NCBI GenBank assembly: GCA_016165875.1
Contig: JABBOT010000080.1
Location: 45,559,272-45,623,271, forward strand
Direction: 5' to 3'
From: Acanthopleura granulata
Taxonomy: Eukaryota > Mollusca > Polyplacophora > Chitonida > Chitonidae
Length of the DNA: 64,000 nucleotides
Part shown: piece by piece, positions 23,110 through 34,127 of the stretch
How the letters are laid out: each line of letters opens with the position of its first letter
Position numbering within the stretch: the first letter of the stretch is position 1
Program-made: the position numbers and the translations under genes
The notes under the pieces: generated by a model
Database searches by the model: none
Told to the model about the DNA's origin: nothing
Seen by the model: only the letters and a program-made list of their open reading frames with translations

Positions 23110-23345
23110 AAAAGACTAGTCCATCCATCTTCGAATCCTACTAAGCCTAACTTTGCAACCAGTTTCTCTTTTCTTTGTCATCATCACCCGTGTCTTCGAA
23201 CCACTCTCTCGTTTTCTCTCATCACTGTACCTTTACTCAATCACCAGCTCAGCCTCTTTTCAACTACCACTCTCTCGCCTCAACCACCAATTCTAGCCGG
23301 TCACTAGCTACTGCGGCACCACATCCACCGCCACTATTCTGTTCA
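23110..23345 (+). repeat. Pyrimidine-rich, G-poor tract
   Basis: The plus strand is dominated by C, T and A with short motifs such as CACTCTCTCG and TCACCAGCTC recurring, and very few G. It looks like a decayed low-complexity tract rather than a gene, although two frames stay open through it (encoding Ser/Pro/His-rich peptides). Confidence 0.5.
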
Positions 23346-24214
23346 CTACATGTGGTTATTCTGTTCAAAACATGCAATTGCTTCTAACTATACTCCAGCT
23401 GGTATCGCCAAACACCACAACTCTAGCCGTTCATTCATCACTTTCAAGCAAATTCTTATCACATGGCCAGTGCCATTTTGGTTTGGATAGGGATGGCAAC
23501 AGCAGCAAAGGCCAACCCAAGCAACTGATTGCCAGAAAAGTTGCCCTAGGCCAGAGACGTCATGGTCAATCCAAACTTATCTACACGTACGCATGTCTAT
23601 TTCGGGGACCGGCATCCAAATTACAGCAAATGGCAACAGAAAAAAGAGAGGGAAGAAGGCAATTATCTTCTAATAACCCGGGTTTAGCGTAACCTGACAT
23701 TTTTAATAGTGCGAATTTACGCTGCTCTAGAGGAGAGTACAATATCGTAAAAGCCACCCGGTCCCCGTGGAGGTAGGTATTACTGTTATGAGGCAAATAA
23801 CGATGGCCGTAACGACGTAATCCTGTGGAATGATACATGACCCCCGGGGACAGAGAGATTTTTCTCCGTCCTGTCCCCCATCTGCCATGTCATTGTCAGG
23901 GCATAACTTTTTATGACAGCTTTGGGCAGCTCGTTTACGGTGACATTACTTCAATTTCACTGGTTAATATTGCCCAGGGAGACGAACGAATGAGTGTCAG
24001 GGGCAATTCGACGACTATGATTGCTAACTGCATGCTCATTCCACATCCCCTTAACATGACATACCATATATACCAAAGTTCTGTACAATTTTTAACATCA
24101 TCGCTGACTTTTTTCAAGGGGGTTATCTCGGCACGCTAATCTATAATTGTCTTCTCTGGTACTAGATAAATAGGTTGCAACGGTCCAGTTTACCCATATG
24201 GCTTTCGACCACTT
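23346..24214. other. Spacer, nothing seen
   Basis: Short ORFs only (up to 106 codons at 23372-23692), none recognisable. Confidence 0.4.
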
Positions 24215-24475
24215 GGACTACATTGCATTACCACGTAACTGTACGAACCTAGGCGTCGAAGCCGATATTTCGATACCAGCCGTGAACTCCAAAAGTGAGA
24301 AATGACACAAACCACCAAAGAACTAAGGAAATATCTTAGGATGGATCCTTGTAAAGAGAAGCAGGCAATAGTTTTCAGTGATGACGAAAGGACTCAATGA
24401 ATGTTCTTGGATGATGAACATAATCAGTTTTAAAAGCGTGTACCATTTTAGTATGTACGGTGTCGATAATAATAT
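24215..24475. repeat. Segmental duplication, copy 1
   Basis: About 260 bp paired with 25108-25378. Shared anchors in order: GAACCTAG(G/T)CGTCGAA, ACCAGCCGT, AGAACTAAG(G/A)AAATAT, CAATGAATGTTCT/TAATGAATGTTCT, GTGTACCATTTTAGTAT followed by GGTGTCGATA. The offset grows from about 894 to 905 bp, showing small indels. Confidence 0.75.
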
Positions 24476-24699
24476 ATGAGATACGTAACATCACATGATC
24501 TGTGACGATAAATCCAAGTGTTATAATGGCCTGCACAATTGTCTTAGGCAATGGCCAGGCCATCTACATATTCTCCCAATATACAAGGTCATCCACACTC
24601 CAGTTTGCGTCATGACACATACGATGAGAAGGCTACATTATGTTACTGATTCAAAGGCTGTGCCTACATATTCCCAGGTACTCTAGAGCGGAATTACTG

Positions 24700-25050
24700 C
24701 AGTTGGCAATACGACAGTATAAACTACATACGGGTAAGACAACTAGAGAATAACAGCATAAACCAAAGCATGACGATTAGAGGACTGGGGCTATAAACTA
24801 GGACTTGCAGACGTCGTTATCAAAGAATGGGAGCATAAAACTGAGGCATGCGAATAAAACAGTAAAATAACTGAGCTATAGCCAGGGATTACATAAAATG
24901 CCATCAATAATGGGAGAATAAACTAAGGCATTAGGACAAGAGAGTGGAACAGTGCTACTATAAGGTAATATGTCACCAAAGAATTGGAGTATTAATTAGG
25001 GTTGACAGATAAAATAATCAAGGAATAGCTGTATAAACTGGGACATACAG
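24700..25050. repeat. Degenerate about 40-bp tandem array, block 1
   Basis: Motifs like (G/C)(T/A)ATAAACTAGGAC(A/T)T recur roughly every 40 bp (near 24717, 24757, 24791, 24832, 24913 and 25030) with strong decay between. Confidence 0.65.
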
Positions 25051-25107
25051 GTACGAAAAATGACGAATTCGTTTATGACGCCAGCACCAGGTGTTGTTGA
25101 AATCGTG

Positions 25108-25378
25108 GTACTGACACATAATCACGTCACGTGTGAACCTAGTCGTCGAAACCCACTTTCGTCTACCAGCCGTCAACCGAAATGGGTGTTCTAGATTAAT
25201 AATCACAAGACTAGTTTCCGAAAATGACAAATAACACAAAGCACAGAAGAACTAAGAAAATATATAAATGTGTATACATACATTGATGATGAAAAGACGT
25301 AATGAATGTTCTAGGCGGATGAATAAAATCAGTATGCAAACAGTGTACCATTTTAGTATATATGGTGTCGATAGTCCA
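25108..25378. repeat. Segmental duplication, copy 2
   Basis: Partner of 24215-24475. A tandem block of about 40-bp units lies downstream of each copy, so the duplicated module seems to be single-copy block plus array. Confidence 0.75.
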
Positions 25379-25439
25379 CTATGTATTTCAGTTGTGCTTT
25401 GATTGCAAGTGTTCAAGTATCAAACGTGCCGATCAAACT

Positions 25440-25640
25440 CAACACGATGAACATATGGCCCCATAAAATAAGCATAAAATATAAAATAAGACAACGATCA
25501 TCAAATAATGGCAGGCTAAACTAGGACATACTGATAAGGCCACCATAACAAACGAGTATAAAATAGGCTTTACAAACAGGCAAGACAAACAACCGGGGAG
25601 AATAAACTAGATACTGTGCACATGAATACATAATGGAACC
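25440..25640. repeat. Degenerate about 40-bp tandem array, block 2
   Basis: Continues the unit of 24700-25050: GGCTAAACTAGGACATACTG, GAGTATAAAATAGGC and GAGAATAAACTAG spaced by about 45-60 bp. Confidence 0.6.
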
Positions 25641-27395
25641 AAATATTAGGTGATATTGCGGTCGCTGTGTAAAAATCGCCCTGAAACTGATCGGTTATTA
25701 ATCACTGCATTTTGAGAGTTATACTGAGTTTTTCTCTCAGAATCTATATCACTTGACCAGCGACAATATTAACAGTTCAATATCAGCAATTCACAGTTTA
25801 CTTTCCCCGATCTTCCCGCAGAGCAATATAGCAGTGGTTCACTGGAGGTATTCCCGCGAATGGTCCATCACTGACTTCAATATATATGTATTTATAGATG
25901 ATACAACCTCACTTCATTTTCCACAAGCCGTGCAAAGAACCTTCTTTTTCAGAACCCAGTTCTGTCTCTTATAGCCTGTGTTCACAGAGCAGAGACAAAA
26001 GAACTGTCAGCGCCCATTATCAAATGCTATCATGGTGAAGCAGGTTTACCTGGTCTCACAGGAGAGAAGCCGCGAACAGACGCCACACCGGAACCTGCCA
26101 ATGGCCTCGACACAACACTTTGGGCCACAGGTGGAAGGCGGACTTGAGCGCTTCATTCAAAGCTACATTTTACGAATTTGCCGACAAAATTTTACAAAAT
26201 TCCATATTATATAAAAAAAATCTAGACCGTTCAGTCTAGGAACTCTTAGAATGAACTATCCACTAGCATATATGTTTTAGTGGCTGAGATTGAGGGACAC
26301 TTTGTAACGTGCTCTATTCTCAATGCTCTCCAGAAGACGAAACACATTTGACGCTTCTATTTACTTAGACTCATTGTCGGATTATTGACAACGATAATAC
26401 CTTCATATTATGGATGTTTTCCATGGTGCTATTTACATGCCCACTTTAGCTCACTCTAACTGTGATAATTCAGTGATACTTTGCGATACTTTGCGTCACA
26501 TTGTGACACTATACAGAAATAGGATGCGCATAACACTGGTGTTACAGGATTCGATGTAGGTTTTAGAATTTTGACAGTCTCGTGTTTTAATAAATGGCTC
26601 GAATTGAGATGAGATCATTCGATTTAAAACTGGACACATGTAAGATGACAGGTGGTTTAAATTGAACATAGGTTAATAAGAATGGCAGAAAGGGAAAGGG
26701 ATGGGAGGCTTTTTTATTAACTGATTTGATTTGTATGTTACGCTGTCCTCAAGGACATTAGGAAACCATAGAAAGCAATTTGAAAGCCACTACGCTTCGT
26801 GAGGTAGTGCTGACCAACCTCAGAGCTTAAACCTGTACCTGAAAATGGGGAATCTAAACTTGCACCCTCGATGTCACTGAGGAAACATGATAAGTAATTA
26901 TCGCATAATGTATAGATATGAATGTAATACAAAAGAGATGTTGGAAGATAACACTTATATAGGGCATGTGTACAGATTACACCTACAGCAAAGCACCGCG
27001 GGAAATTCACACGTTAAATGCATCAATGAAGAAATATAAACGAAAGTGTTTGCGTTTCCTTCGTGCATTGCAGGTTGTCACATTTATATCGTAGGAGCAG
27101 TTGAACAACATGACAGCAAAATCAAAATCTAATGCTAACCGCCAACCCGCTATACCGACAAAAGTACCATACACATGTATTCATGTAATGTTAACTCCGG
27201 AAGAAGTATATGTAACCAGTGAAATCCGGCCTCAACGGTATCTGTAGGTTCCATGCAGAAACAACCATGAGATATTTTTTTACAATTCTCTGACACATTA
27301 TCAGACTGACAACAAATTATACAAAGCACATCATTTCCAAATTACAACCAATGAACTATATTTGCATGCAAAACTCTATTATGTAGACATCTCTC
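25641..27395. other. Gene-free spacer
   Basis: Only short ORFs. A frame at 26030-26070 reads four Gly-X-Y triplets but goes no further and is treated as chance. Confidence 0.4.
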
Positions 27396-27475
27396 CGCAT
27401 TCCTCCGCTTAAAAACGTGATCGTCCTCACATAGTTGGAAACATTCTTGAGCTCTAATCAAATAAATAAATAAAT
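27396..27475 (+). mobile_element. SINE 3' end, 5'-truncated and diverged
   Basis: TTCCTCCGCTTAAAAACGTG, GGAAACATTCTTGAGC and an intact TCAAATAAATAAATAAAT tail match the end of the common SINE. Confidence 0.65.
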
Positions 27476-27871
27476 ATGAACATGTATCCCAAAGCACATG
27501 AAATCCACCCTGAAAACAGACGATTGTAAGTAGATACTTTGGGAAGTTTTCAGTTCTTCTTTAGCTGTTTAAGAAAAAATCAGCGAAAGCTTTTTGCAAC
27601 TATACGTCGCCCAGGCTTGGGGCGTCTTTCTTCACACCCAGAGAGCATTTAGGTAAAAAAAAGTACATTTAAGCGAGTTAATGGGTAAAATTAAAGTGTA
27701 ATAAAGTGTAAAAAGTGGGGTCATCAGAAATTTGTTCACTCCCATCACAGTTTGCATAACAAATATTCGTGACAATCCTTCATTCTTCAGGAGCTGATAA
27801 TGTATACGTGAATTCTTGGCTGAGAATGCGATGGGATTCACACGTTAACGGCAATGCAGAATTCAACAGTT
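27476..27871. other. Spacer, nothing seen
   Basis: No supported feature. Confidence 0.4.
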
Positions 27872-27937
27872 GATTCCCATGAGCAGATCTGCCGTTATGT
27901 GGAGCTCCACATAACAGCAGATCTGGTCACGGGAATC
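27872..27937. repeat. 66-bp near-perfect palindrome without spacer
   Basis: Two 33-bp arms meet at GGAG/CTCC (centre between 27904 and 27905). 30 of 33 positions pair, the mismatches being at arm positions 8, 12 and 22. The arms contain CAGATCTG and GTTATGTGG. With no loop it could extrude as a cruciform or fold as a tight hairpin if transcribed. Confidence 0.9.
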
Positions 27938-29009
27938 AGAGATTTACAGCTGTCTGTTCAGCGAAACTTCCAAAGTGCTCAAATACCACTCAAATACCAA
28001 AGAGATATACACACCAGGCGCAAGGCGTGCGTGTTCACTGCAGCTGCAACAAATTAACAGTGATTGTTTTCAGGACAGAAACTGACAGTTATGGTGTTCG
28101 CAGCATGGTCATGTTTTGTTCGCCTTTCTGCTGTAAGGATCAGGTGACAGCTCTTTAAGAGTGCTAACAAACTTCACGGTGGCAGAAATGTGAGGCACTC
28201 AGCTTGCTAATTAGACCGTCCTATTGCTATTATATAAGCCATCAAATTAGGCAGTGATCACAAAGCGACAAAAGAAAGTCAGCCAAGTCTAGTCGCGACG
28301 ATGAATAGAGAAATTATAGCTTTGCACTTGCGTATGGCTTCGTGCTTACCATCGGTCGAAAAGACATTTACAGAAATTAAATTACTCTCGACGGAAAGTG
28401 TCCAGTGATTCAGTAAGTACTCTTATACACACAATAGAGCAGTGTCAGGTGTTCACTTTTACTCCGGTAAATTTTGCTGGTTTCCATTCGCACCGAATGT
28501 TGCGAGCCGCTTGATAGTTCCATCAGGATAACCTCTTAGGCGGACAGAGAATCGAAGTATTGAAACATTCTTGACAAAATTGTGAAAGTGTCGATAATTC
28601 CAGTAGACAAATCTTGACAAAGATCGTCCCTGCAGTGGAAAAACCTGTATGAAACCGCCTATGTCGTTTCTAAATGCACTGTCTCTCCACTGAATGTGGA
28701 ATGCAATGGCAAGAGATAGAAAAGATAGAAAACTGTACAGAGTGACATATTCTGGGTAAAGGAAATACGTTCACTCTCTGAGGTGAGGTGTGTAGAACAA
28801 TCACTGGCTTTAAGTACCGTCAAAAGGAAAATTTAAGGACAAGTGAAAAAACTTCACAAAGCCATTGTTCCTGATGAAAGACAAGTCTAAGCAGTTATAT
28901 ATGGATTCCATTTGAACATGCATGAACTAAAGACAGAACGCGGTGAATTGGCGATTGGATCTTTTAACGTCTTGGCGCAAGCATGTTATTTGCACCGTCG
29001 TGCAGCGCA
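27938..29009. other. Spacer, nothing recognised
   Basis: No gene seen. The last about 75 bp may be a fourth, decayed unit of the 74-bp array that follows. Confidence 0.4.
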
Positions 29010-29226
29010 GTGCATTTGTGAAATGAACAGTATTTACCTGCCCGGTGTGGCAGTGTTAAATCGTGACAGTTTCCACCTTTATGTGGCGCATAGCGTTCGT
29101 AAAATAAATCTTCGCAGTGTGCCTGAGCTGAATCGTGACAGTTTAAACGCGAATAAGTGCGTTCATCTAACGGAACATATTTACCGACAGGGTGTGTCAG
29201 ACTTTAATCATCGCGGTGGTGCCTTT
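29010..29226. repeat. 74-bp tandem repeat, three units
   Basis: Units start at 29010, 29083 and 29157 (periods 73 and 74). Each has GTG(C/G)..., then CAGTGTG or AGGGTGTG, then (C/G)TGAATCGTGACAGTTT-like text. A 134-codon frame (28912-29316) runs across the array but is most simply a by-product. Confidence 0.65.
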
Positions 29227-29998
29227 GTCAAGCAAAGCCTGCCTCTTATATTTATATCAAATCCTTTGATCTTGGCTCCAGTCACTACCTCTCTCTGTAT
29301 CCTTTCACTGCTGTAAAACTTTAAAATCACAACATCAAATTCCAAATTCAGAAGTGCGGAAGGTATGCCAAACAAAATGATTGTCACACAACTTCGGATA
29401 TTTTTGTCTAATAGCTGATCAAATCTTGACATAAAATGTATAACGGAAACGCCGAAAAACCTGATCTACCGATTTTGAGAAACAGATCTTCGTGAAGCTA
29501 TAATTTTGGGAGATTTTTACATGTGCGTTCTCAAGGTGGTAACCTGTGCTCAAACTAAAATCAACAGAAAATCCGAAATGATGCTGACTCATCATTCCTA
29601 CCATCATAAGTTCGATGTGCGCAGTTATAACTGAAAAAGCCCGATATAAATGGCTAAAATCAGGTTTGTCCCGAGTTAAATCTGGCTATCTGGAATAAAG
29701 CGAACAACCTTCATTCCAGTTTTCTTTTCTTCATTTATTAAATCAAGTCTATGGCTGAGGACAATAATTTCATTGATAAAACATGATTACGGTATATAAA
29801 TGACCAGCAATCCAAGCGACAGTACAACTTGTTTTTCTGATGCCATCTTGTTCATAGACATAATGACGTAGGGACTACAACCAGTGGACAAGCGTCATAA
29901 CCAGAAACTGAAACCTTATTCAAGGAGTACAGACTGAAGTATTTACTAGGGCTTACCTGCTACTGCTACAGGCACATTAGATCCACCCGTCTTCTCAG
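29227..29998. other. Spacer, nothing seen
   Basis: AT-rich. It ends in CCCGTCTTCTCAG, a good 3' splice-site consensus (AG at 29997-29998). Confidence 0.4.
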
Positions 29999-30295
29999 GC
30001 CGCCATCGATAGGGCAGTCCGGAAAGTTAGCGCGTGGAAGCTGCCTGACAGCCAGGATAAGCTAGGCAGCGCGCCCCTGGCTGCCAGTGTCCACGGTTGT
30101 CATCGGTCGACGTTTTGCCTTGCCTTGAATGGCTCCAGCGTACTCATTGATCTACCGGCGCTTCCTGACAAATCAGCACTGACCACGATAAACGATCTGA
30201 AGAGTGACCTGGCCCTCCAAGCTGTCTTCAAAGACTTCTGCTCATTGGCTCGCGACGACTTGATATTAACATATACCCACGTGATGTACGTGTAA
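29999..30295 (+). CDS. Possible terminal exon, unrecognised
   Basis: A frame without any early ATG is open from 29981 to TAA at 30293-30295 (104 codons) and coincides with a clear rise in GC. It begins right after the splice-acceptor-like CCCGTCTTCTCAG. Segments read as normal protein, for example LPDKSALTTINDLKSDL followed by AVFKDFCSLARDD, with mixed charged and hydrophobic residues. I do not recognise the family. No donor or upstream exon is identified. The GC-rich composition alone makes long open frames easier, so this remains tentative. Confidence 0.35.
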   Translation, partial: AAIDRAVRKVSAWKLPDSQDKLGSAPLAASVHGCHRSTFCLALNGSSVLIDLPALPDKSALTTINDLKSDLALQAVFKDFCSLARDDLILTYTHVMYV

Positions 30296-31494
30296 CAGGT
30301 TGGAACAATCTGTCTTGCATGTATACCCCAGTCTACACGTAGGTTAAGTCTGAGGACAGCAGAACCCAGCTAAGTCACCAATCTCGAGAACGCGTTATTC
30401 TGTCCTACTACAAGATACCCTTAGACGTTTCCTAGATTTGTTACAAGCCAAGATATCCACTTCGACTTCTTTACAAGGTCAAAGAAATAACTATAGCACT
30501 ATAGATTTGGTTAATCTTAAGCCATCATTAATATATCTGGAAGATAACTAAGACCTCGCTCCTCACAGGCAAAGCCAAAAGCTTCTTATTCAGCTGTGCC
30601 GGTATTAACCTTACGTGTGGCTCGTGTGTCTTCTTTAAGTGGTCTTTAAATGAATTGGTGATCTATGTAAGGCAATCAGGAAGACATCCCAATGGCCTCG
30701 ATTGTAACCTTGGTGCTAAGCAAGGTGTGTGATTAATTTTAGGACTAGTCATTCGTTTTCAGCTTTTGATCAGCAGGCTAATTAATGAATGTGTGTCATC
30801 ACGTGCATGAATCGTATGATTTAAATATACAAATTACGGAGAGGTATATATAACCGTATTGGAAACACTGGACTTACCCACAGCTGTGCGGAATCACATG
30901 ACTGTGACTCTTAAAGGTGACCAAAACCAACTTATGTAAAAGACAGCGTGTTGAAACGTAGTTAGCCCATTCCTGAAATAACCCTCACCCTAGACTTCGG
31001 ATGTGGGTGTATAAAAAAAAGTTTGGTCGTCTCACAGCATCAGAGAGACAGAGAACATAACTTCATTTTACACTTAATGAATTACTCGATAGTTTTACAT
31101 CTATTAGCCTGCCTTAAGAAGTGTAATAATATTGTAACGGTCATGCGGTAATCCAAATATGTGCTCCAATGGAAGGAATGCACGAGTGATCGGTCAAGGA
31201 TGGGTATTTTGAAAAATGGTCAAATGTATCATTCAGCTCTGACACCACTGGTTTCTATAACCAGAATGAAGCAATGCCAGATTTAGTTACAATTATTATG
31301 TCATTTAGTACTGCATTGTATAGCTGAATAACGCTTAAATCGGTGATAACAATTATATTTCCTTCTTCTTTAACCATGTTTTTAACACCATCTCATCCAG
31401 ATGTCCAATCGTTGTTCAATACCCACGCCGTTAATTTCAATGTAATCTGCATATGACGTTAACAGGTTCAGTCGGTTGTATACTGACAGATTAG
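30296..31494. other. Gene-free spacer
   Basis: A 68-codon open frame (about 30532-30735) ends in GAKQGV, faintly like a reverse-transcriptase motif, but there is no further support. Nothing else seen. Confidence 0.4.
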
Positions 31495-31645
31495 TTTTTA
31501 TTTCACTGGTGTTTTACACCGTACTCAAGAATATTTCACTTATACGAGGCTGCCAACATTATGATGAGGGGAAAACTGGTAGAGCCCGGGAGAATCTCAC
31601 GACCATTCCAAAGCTGCCGGCAGACCACTACCAGATTAGGCTGAC
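31495..31645 (-). mobile_element. SINE 3' half, inverted
   Basis: On the plus strand: GTTTTTATTTCACTGGTGTT, TTACACCGTACTCAAGAATA, TTTCACTTATACGAGGCTGC, then AGAGCCCGGGAGAATCTCAC and CTGCCGGCAGACC. The head half is missing. Confidence 0.85.
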
Positions 31646-31693
31646 GTTTATAGTACTCCTATAACGTCACCGTGAGCATAATGTAGGGAAATC

Positions 31694-32087
31694 ACCCCGA
31701 GTTTAATGTGTGGCTGATACCCCGAGCCCAGTGTGAGCAGCAGGTTCCATCCCGAGTAAGGAGTCCGAGTAACACCCGGGGTAAAATCTGTGTGTAGCAC
31801 CCCGAGTTCAGCGCACGTGTTCCACCCCGAGACCATTGCACGGGTTCCAGCCCGGGTCACACCCCTGTGGTATAATGTGCAGGTAGCACACCGAAACCAG
31901 TGCACGGGTTCTAGCTGAGACCTGTGCACTGGTTCCACCCCCAGGGGAGTACACGGGTTCCACCCCGAGTATGAACTCCGTGGTATAATGTGCAGGTAGC
32001 ACACCGAGACCAGTGAAACGGTTCTGAGTATAAAGTCCGGGTCACACGCCGAGTAAAACTTGCGGGTAGCACCCCGAGTTGCAGGTT
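31694..32087. repeat. 25-bp GC-rich minisatellite with 113-bp higher-order repeat
   Basis: About 14 degenerate units of ACCCCGAGNCCAGTGCACGG plus GTTCC. A longer block with GTGGTATAATGTGCAGGTAG recurs at 31867 and 31980 (113-bp period). The array is embedded in AT-rich DNA, and all three minus-strand frames are open over long parts of it because of its composition. The unit length is not a multiple of 3, so it does not encode a periodic protein. Confidence 0.85.
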
Positions 32088-34083
32088 ATAAATAACTATG
32101 CGATGTTCATGGTTTTGAATAAACATTTGGATTCATTTAGGTTCTGACGAATGCTACCGTGGCACAGTATAAAATAGAAATGGAGCTGACAAGTGAATTA
32201 CTGATATTTCACGGATAGGCTTAATGTCAGTGATTTATTCCACACTCATTACGTCAACTGTGAGCGCCACCAGCCTCACCTTGTCCGTGTCCAAATATGA
32301 CAACCGAACAGTAGTTAGTGTCGTGTTGTTTGTTTACAAAGGTCTGGTTACACCGAACATAACTGCCGGTAATAGATGAAATAAATTTCTATGGCACGGA
32401 GACAAATCTCAGAAATAAAACATCGGCAGTTTTTTTTTATGCATTCCTGTTGTAGTCGTACCTGCTGTTGAAGGAAGTCCTGTGCACGGGCGGTTTGCTC
32501 TAGTATGGTTTGCTATAATATCTTGCCGGTAACTGATAAGCTTATGACCTTGATTTCTATCTTTTCACTTCTCTTTATTTTGAACTTTGGCAATATTCTG
32601 ATGTATTAAGTAAATACGTGAGATAATAAAATGATAAAACATGGTCAGTAAGTTTACAAATAACTGTTTTATAATTTAGTCGTTGTAGTTAAGAAGTAAA
32701 GTATCCGAACTGTCTTTACTTTGTGACCAATAATGTATCATTTCGCCGAAAAGAAACTATTGTTGAATCCCTGTTTCCTGTTTGTGAGTGACAGTTTTAT
32801 TATCAAACTTGTTACAGTTTTGTAGTTAAGAAAATTTCCATCTTTGATATATTGATTCTATCTTAAGTTAATGACGATACAGGGTGGAGGTTCTTAACAT
32901 AGGACCGGAAGATCGTGAGGTTAGCAAGTTTTTCTCTCCTTCTGTCCATACCCCGCTTAGAACTGTCCGCGAGAACAAAGCTGGGTCAGACCTTCGCCTA
33001 TTCCTGCCGACGTCCGGAATTCTCAACCGGAAATGACTGGGTAGCTTTCTAACGTCTGAGGCTCGTTACACTACTTAAACCATAACTCGATGGGCTCCTG
33101 CACAGAACTCTTCATAGATGATGGACAGAAGGGAGGTCCAAAGGTGATTAAGCGTGTCTGTATCTATCTGGACAACTGACATGCACAAACGATCTCAGAC
33201 CACCCCAACGACACCACTGCCTTATCTTTTGCTATAATTTATGCTGCCCAGAGTAGTCCAGGAAGATGAAATACTGTGACAATCGATGTATGATGGCCAG
33301 ACGCTTCTTGATATCTGGACGCTACGCCAACTACTGCAGACATGATTTATTTTATAGACATTACTCTCTTCAGAGGATTTCTGATGGTAGATTCAGAAAT
33401 ATAAATATCTCCCTAATCATGGGAGCAAGTGCTGAGGGGGAAGGGGTAACAAAATAAAATCATAATACATTTTCTGTTTTCACTTAAAAAAAAGAAAACA
33501 AACTGAAGTGTAAAAGTAACACGCCTTCATATTTACTTCATCAAATTAAGAAGTAGGATGTATGTTCATCCTAAATGGGTGGGCACGTCAGGGTTATATT
33601 CTTCAGATTATGTTCCAGGCCTTGGAATGAAAAGGTCCAACATATCTATGTGTTTCTAGGACAAACGCATTTCACCAAATGATACTTTTTGGCACAATTA
33701 TAATTTAATTCCTTTCCAAGACGACAAAGCTCTCATAATTGTTCTCTTTAAACCATACGCCTACCCCAACTATTGTAGAGTGTAAACGCAGGCAAACGAA
33801 AAATGTAAGCTACCAGAAAAGATAGCTTTCTACAATTAAGAATGTTGATTTAAATAAACAGGTGTGTTGAGATAACTTATCATTCGCCTCAGTTTAGTCA
33901 TGGACGCTCTGCCCTTTCTATTCATTACGACATCCCCCTCATTCACACGGGCTAAGCGTAAGTTCCCAATTGTGCTCTGATTATGTAATTCTGGAAAATC
34001 ACGACTTTTGTGATCTGAATTGATGAATTACACTATTCAAGATTATTGCATAGATATACCATAACTTCAGCAGAATCTAAACA
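32088..34083. other. 2-kb gene-free stretch
   Basis: Short ORFs only. A mildly GC-rich patch at 32940-33220 has no recognisable coding frame. Confidence 0.45.
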
Positions 34084-34127
34084 TCTCTGCCATTGTCTCA
34101 AAGAATGGCAGAGAACAATCCATTGTT
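34084..34127. repeat. Two adjacent hairpins
   Basis: TCTCTGCCATT and AATGGCAGAGA are perfect 11-bp arms around a 9-base loop (34084-34114). They are followed directly by AACAATCCATTGTT (34114-34127), a second small stem. Confidence 0.7.

Noticed and set aside
23040..23150. tRNA-like A and B boxes before the pyrimidine-rich tract
   Set aside because: The stems do not pair, and CTTCGAATCCTA alone is not enough.
26030..26075. Four Gly-X-Y triplets (GEAGLPGLTGEK), collagen-like
   Set aside because: Only four triplets in one frame, no flanking exon borders with collagen-type phase. Likely chance.
28912..29316. 134-codon ORF
   Set aside because: Mostly the 74-bp tandem repeat. No homology or start context.
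30532..30750. Frame ending GAKQGV, like a reverse-transcriptase motif
   Set aside because: No YxDD box or other RT block nearby, and the frame stops immediately after.
31648..32126. Three overlapping minus-strand ORFs (118, 71 and 64 codons)
   Set aside because: All derive from the 25-bp GC-rich minisatellite, which lacks stops by composition. The unit is not a multiple of 3.
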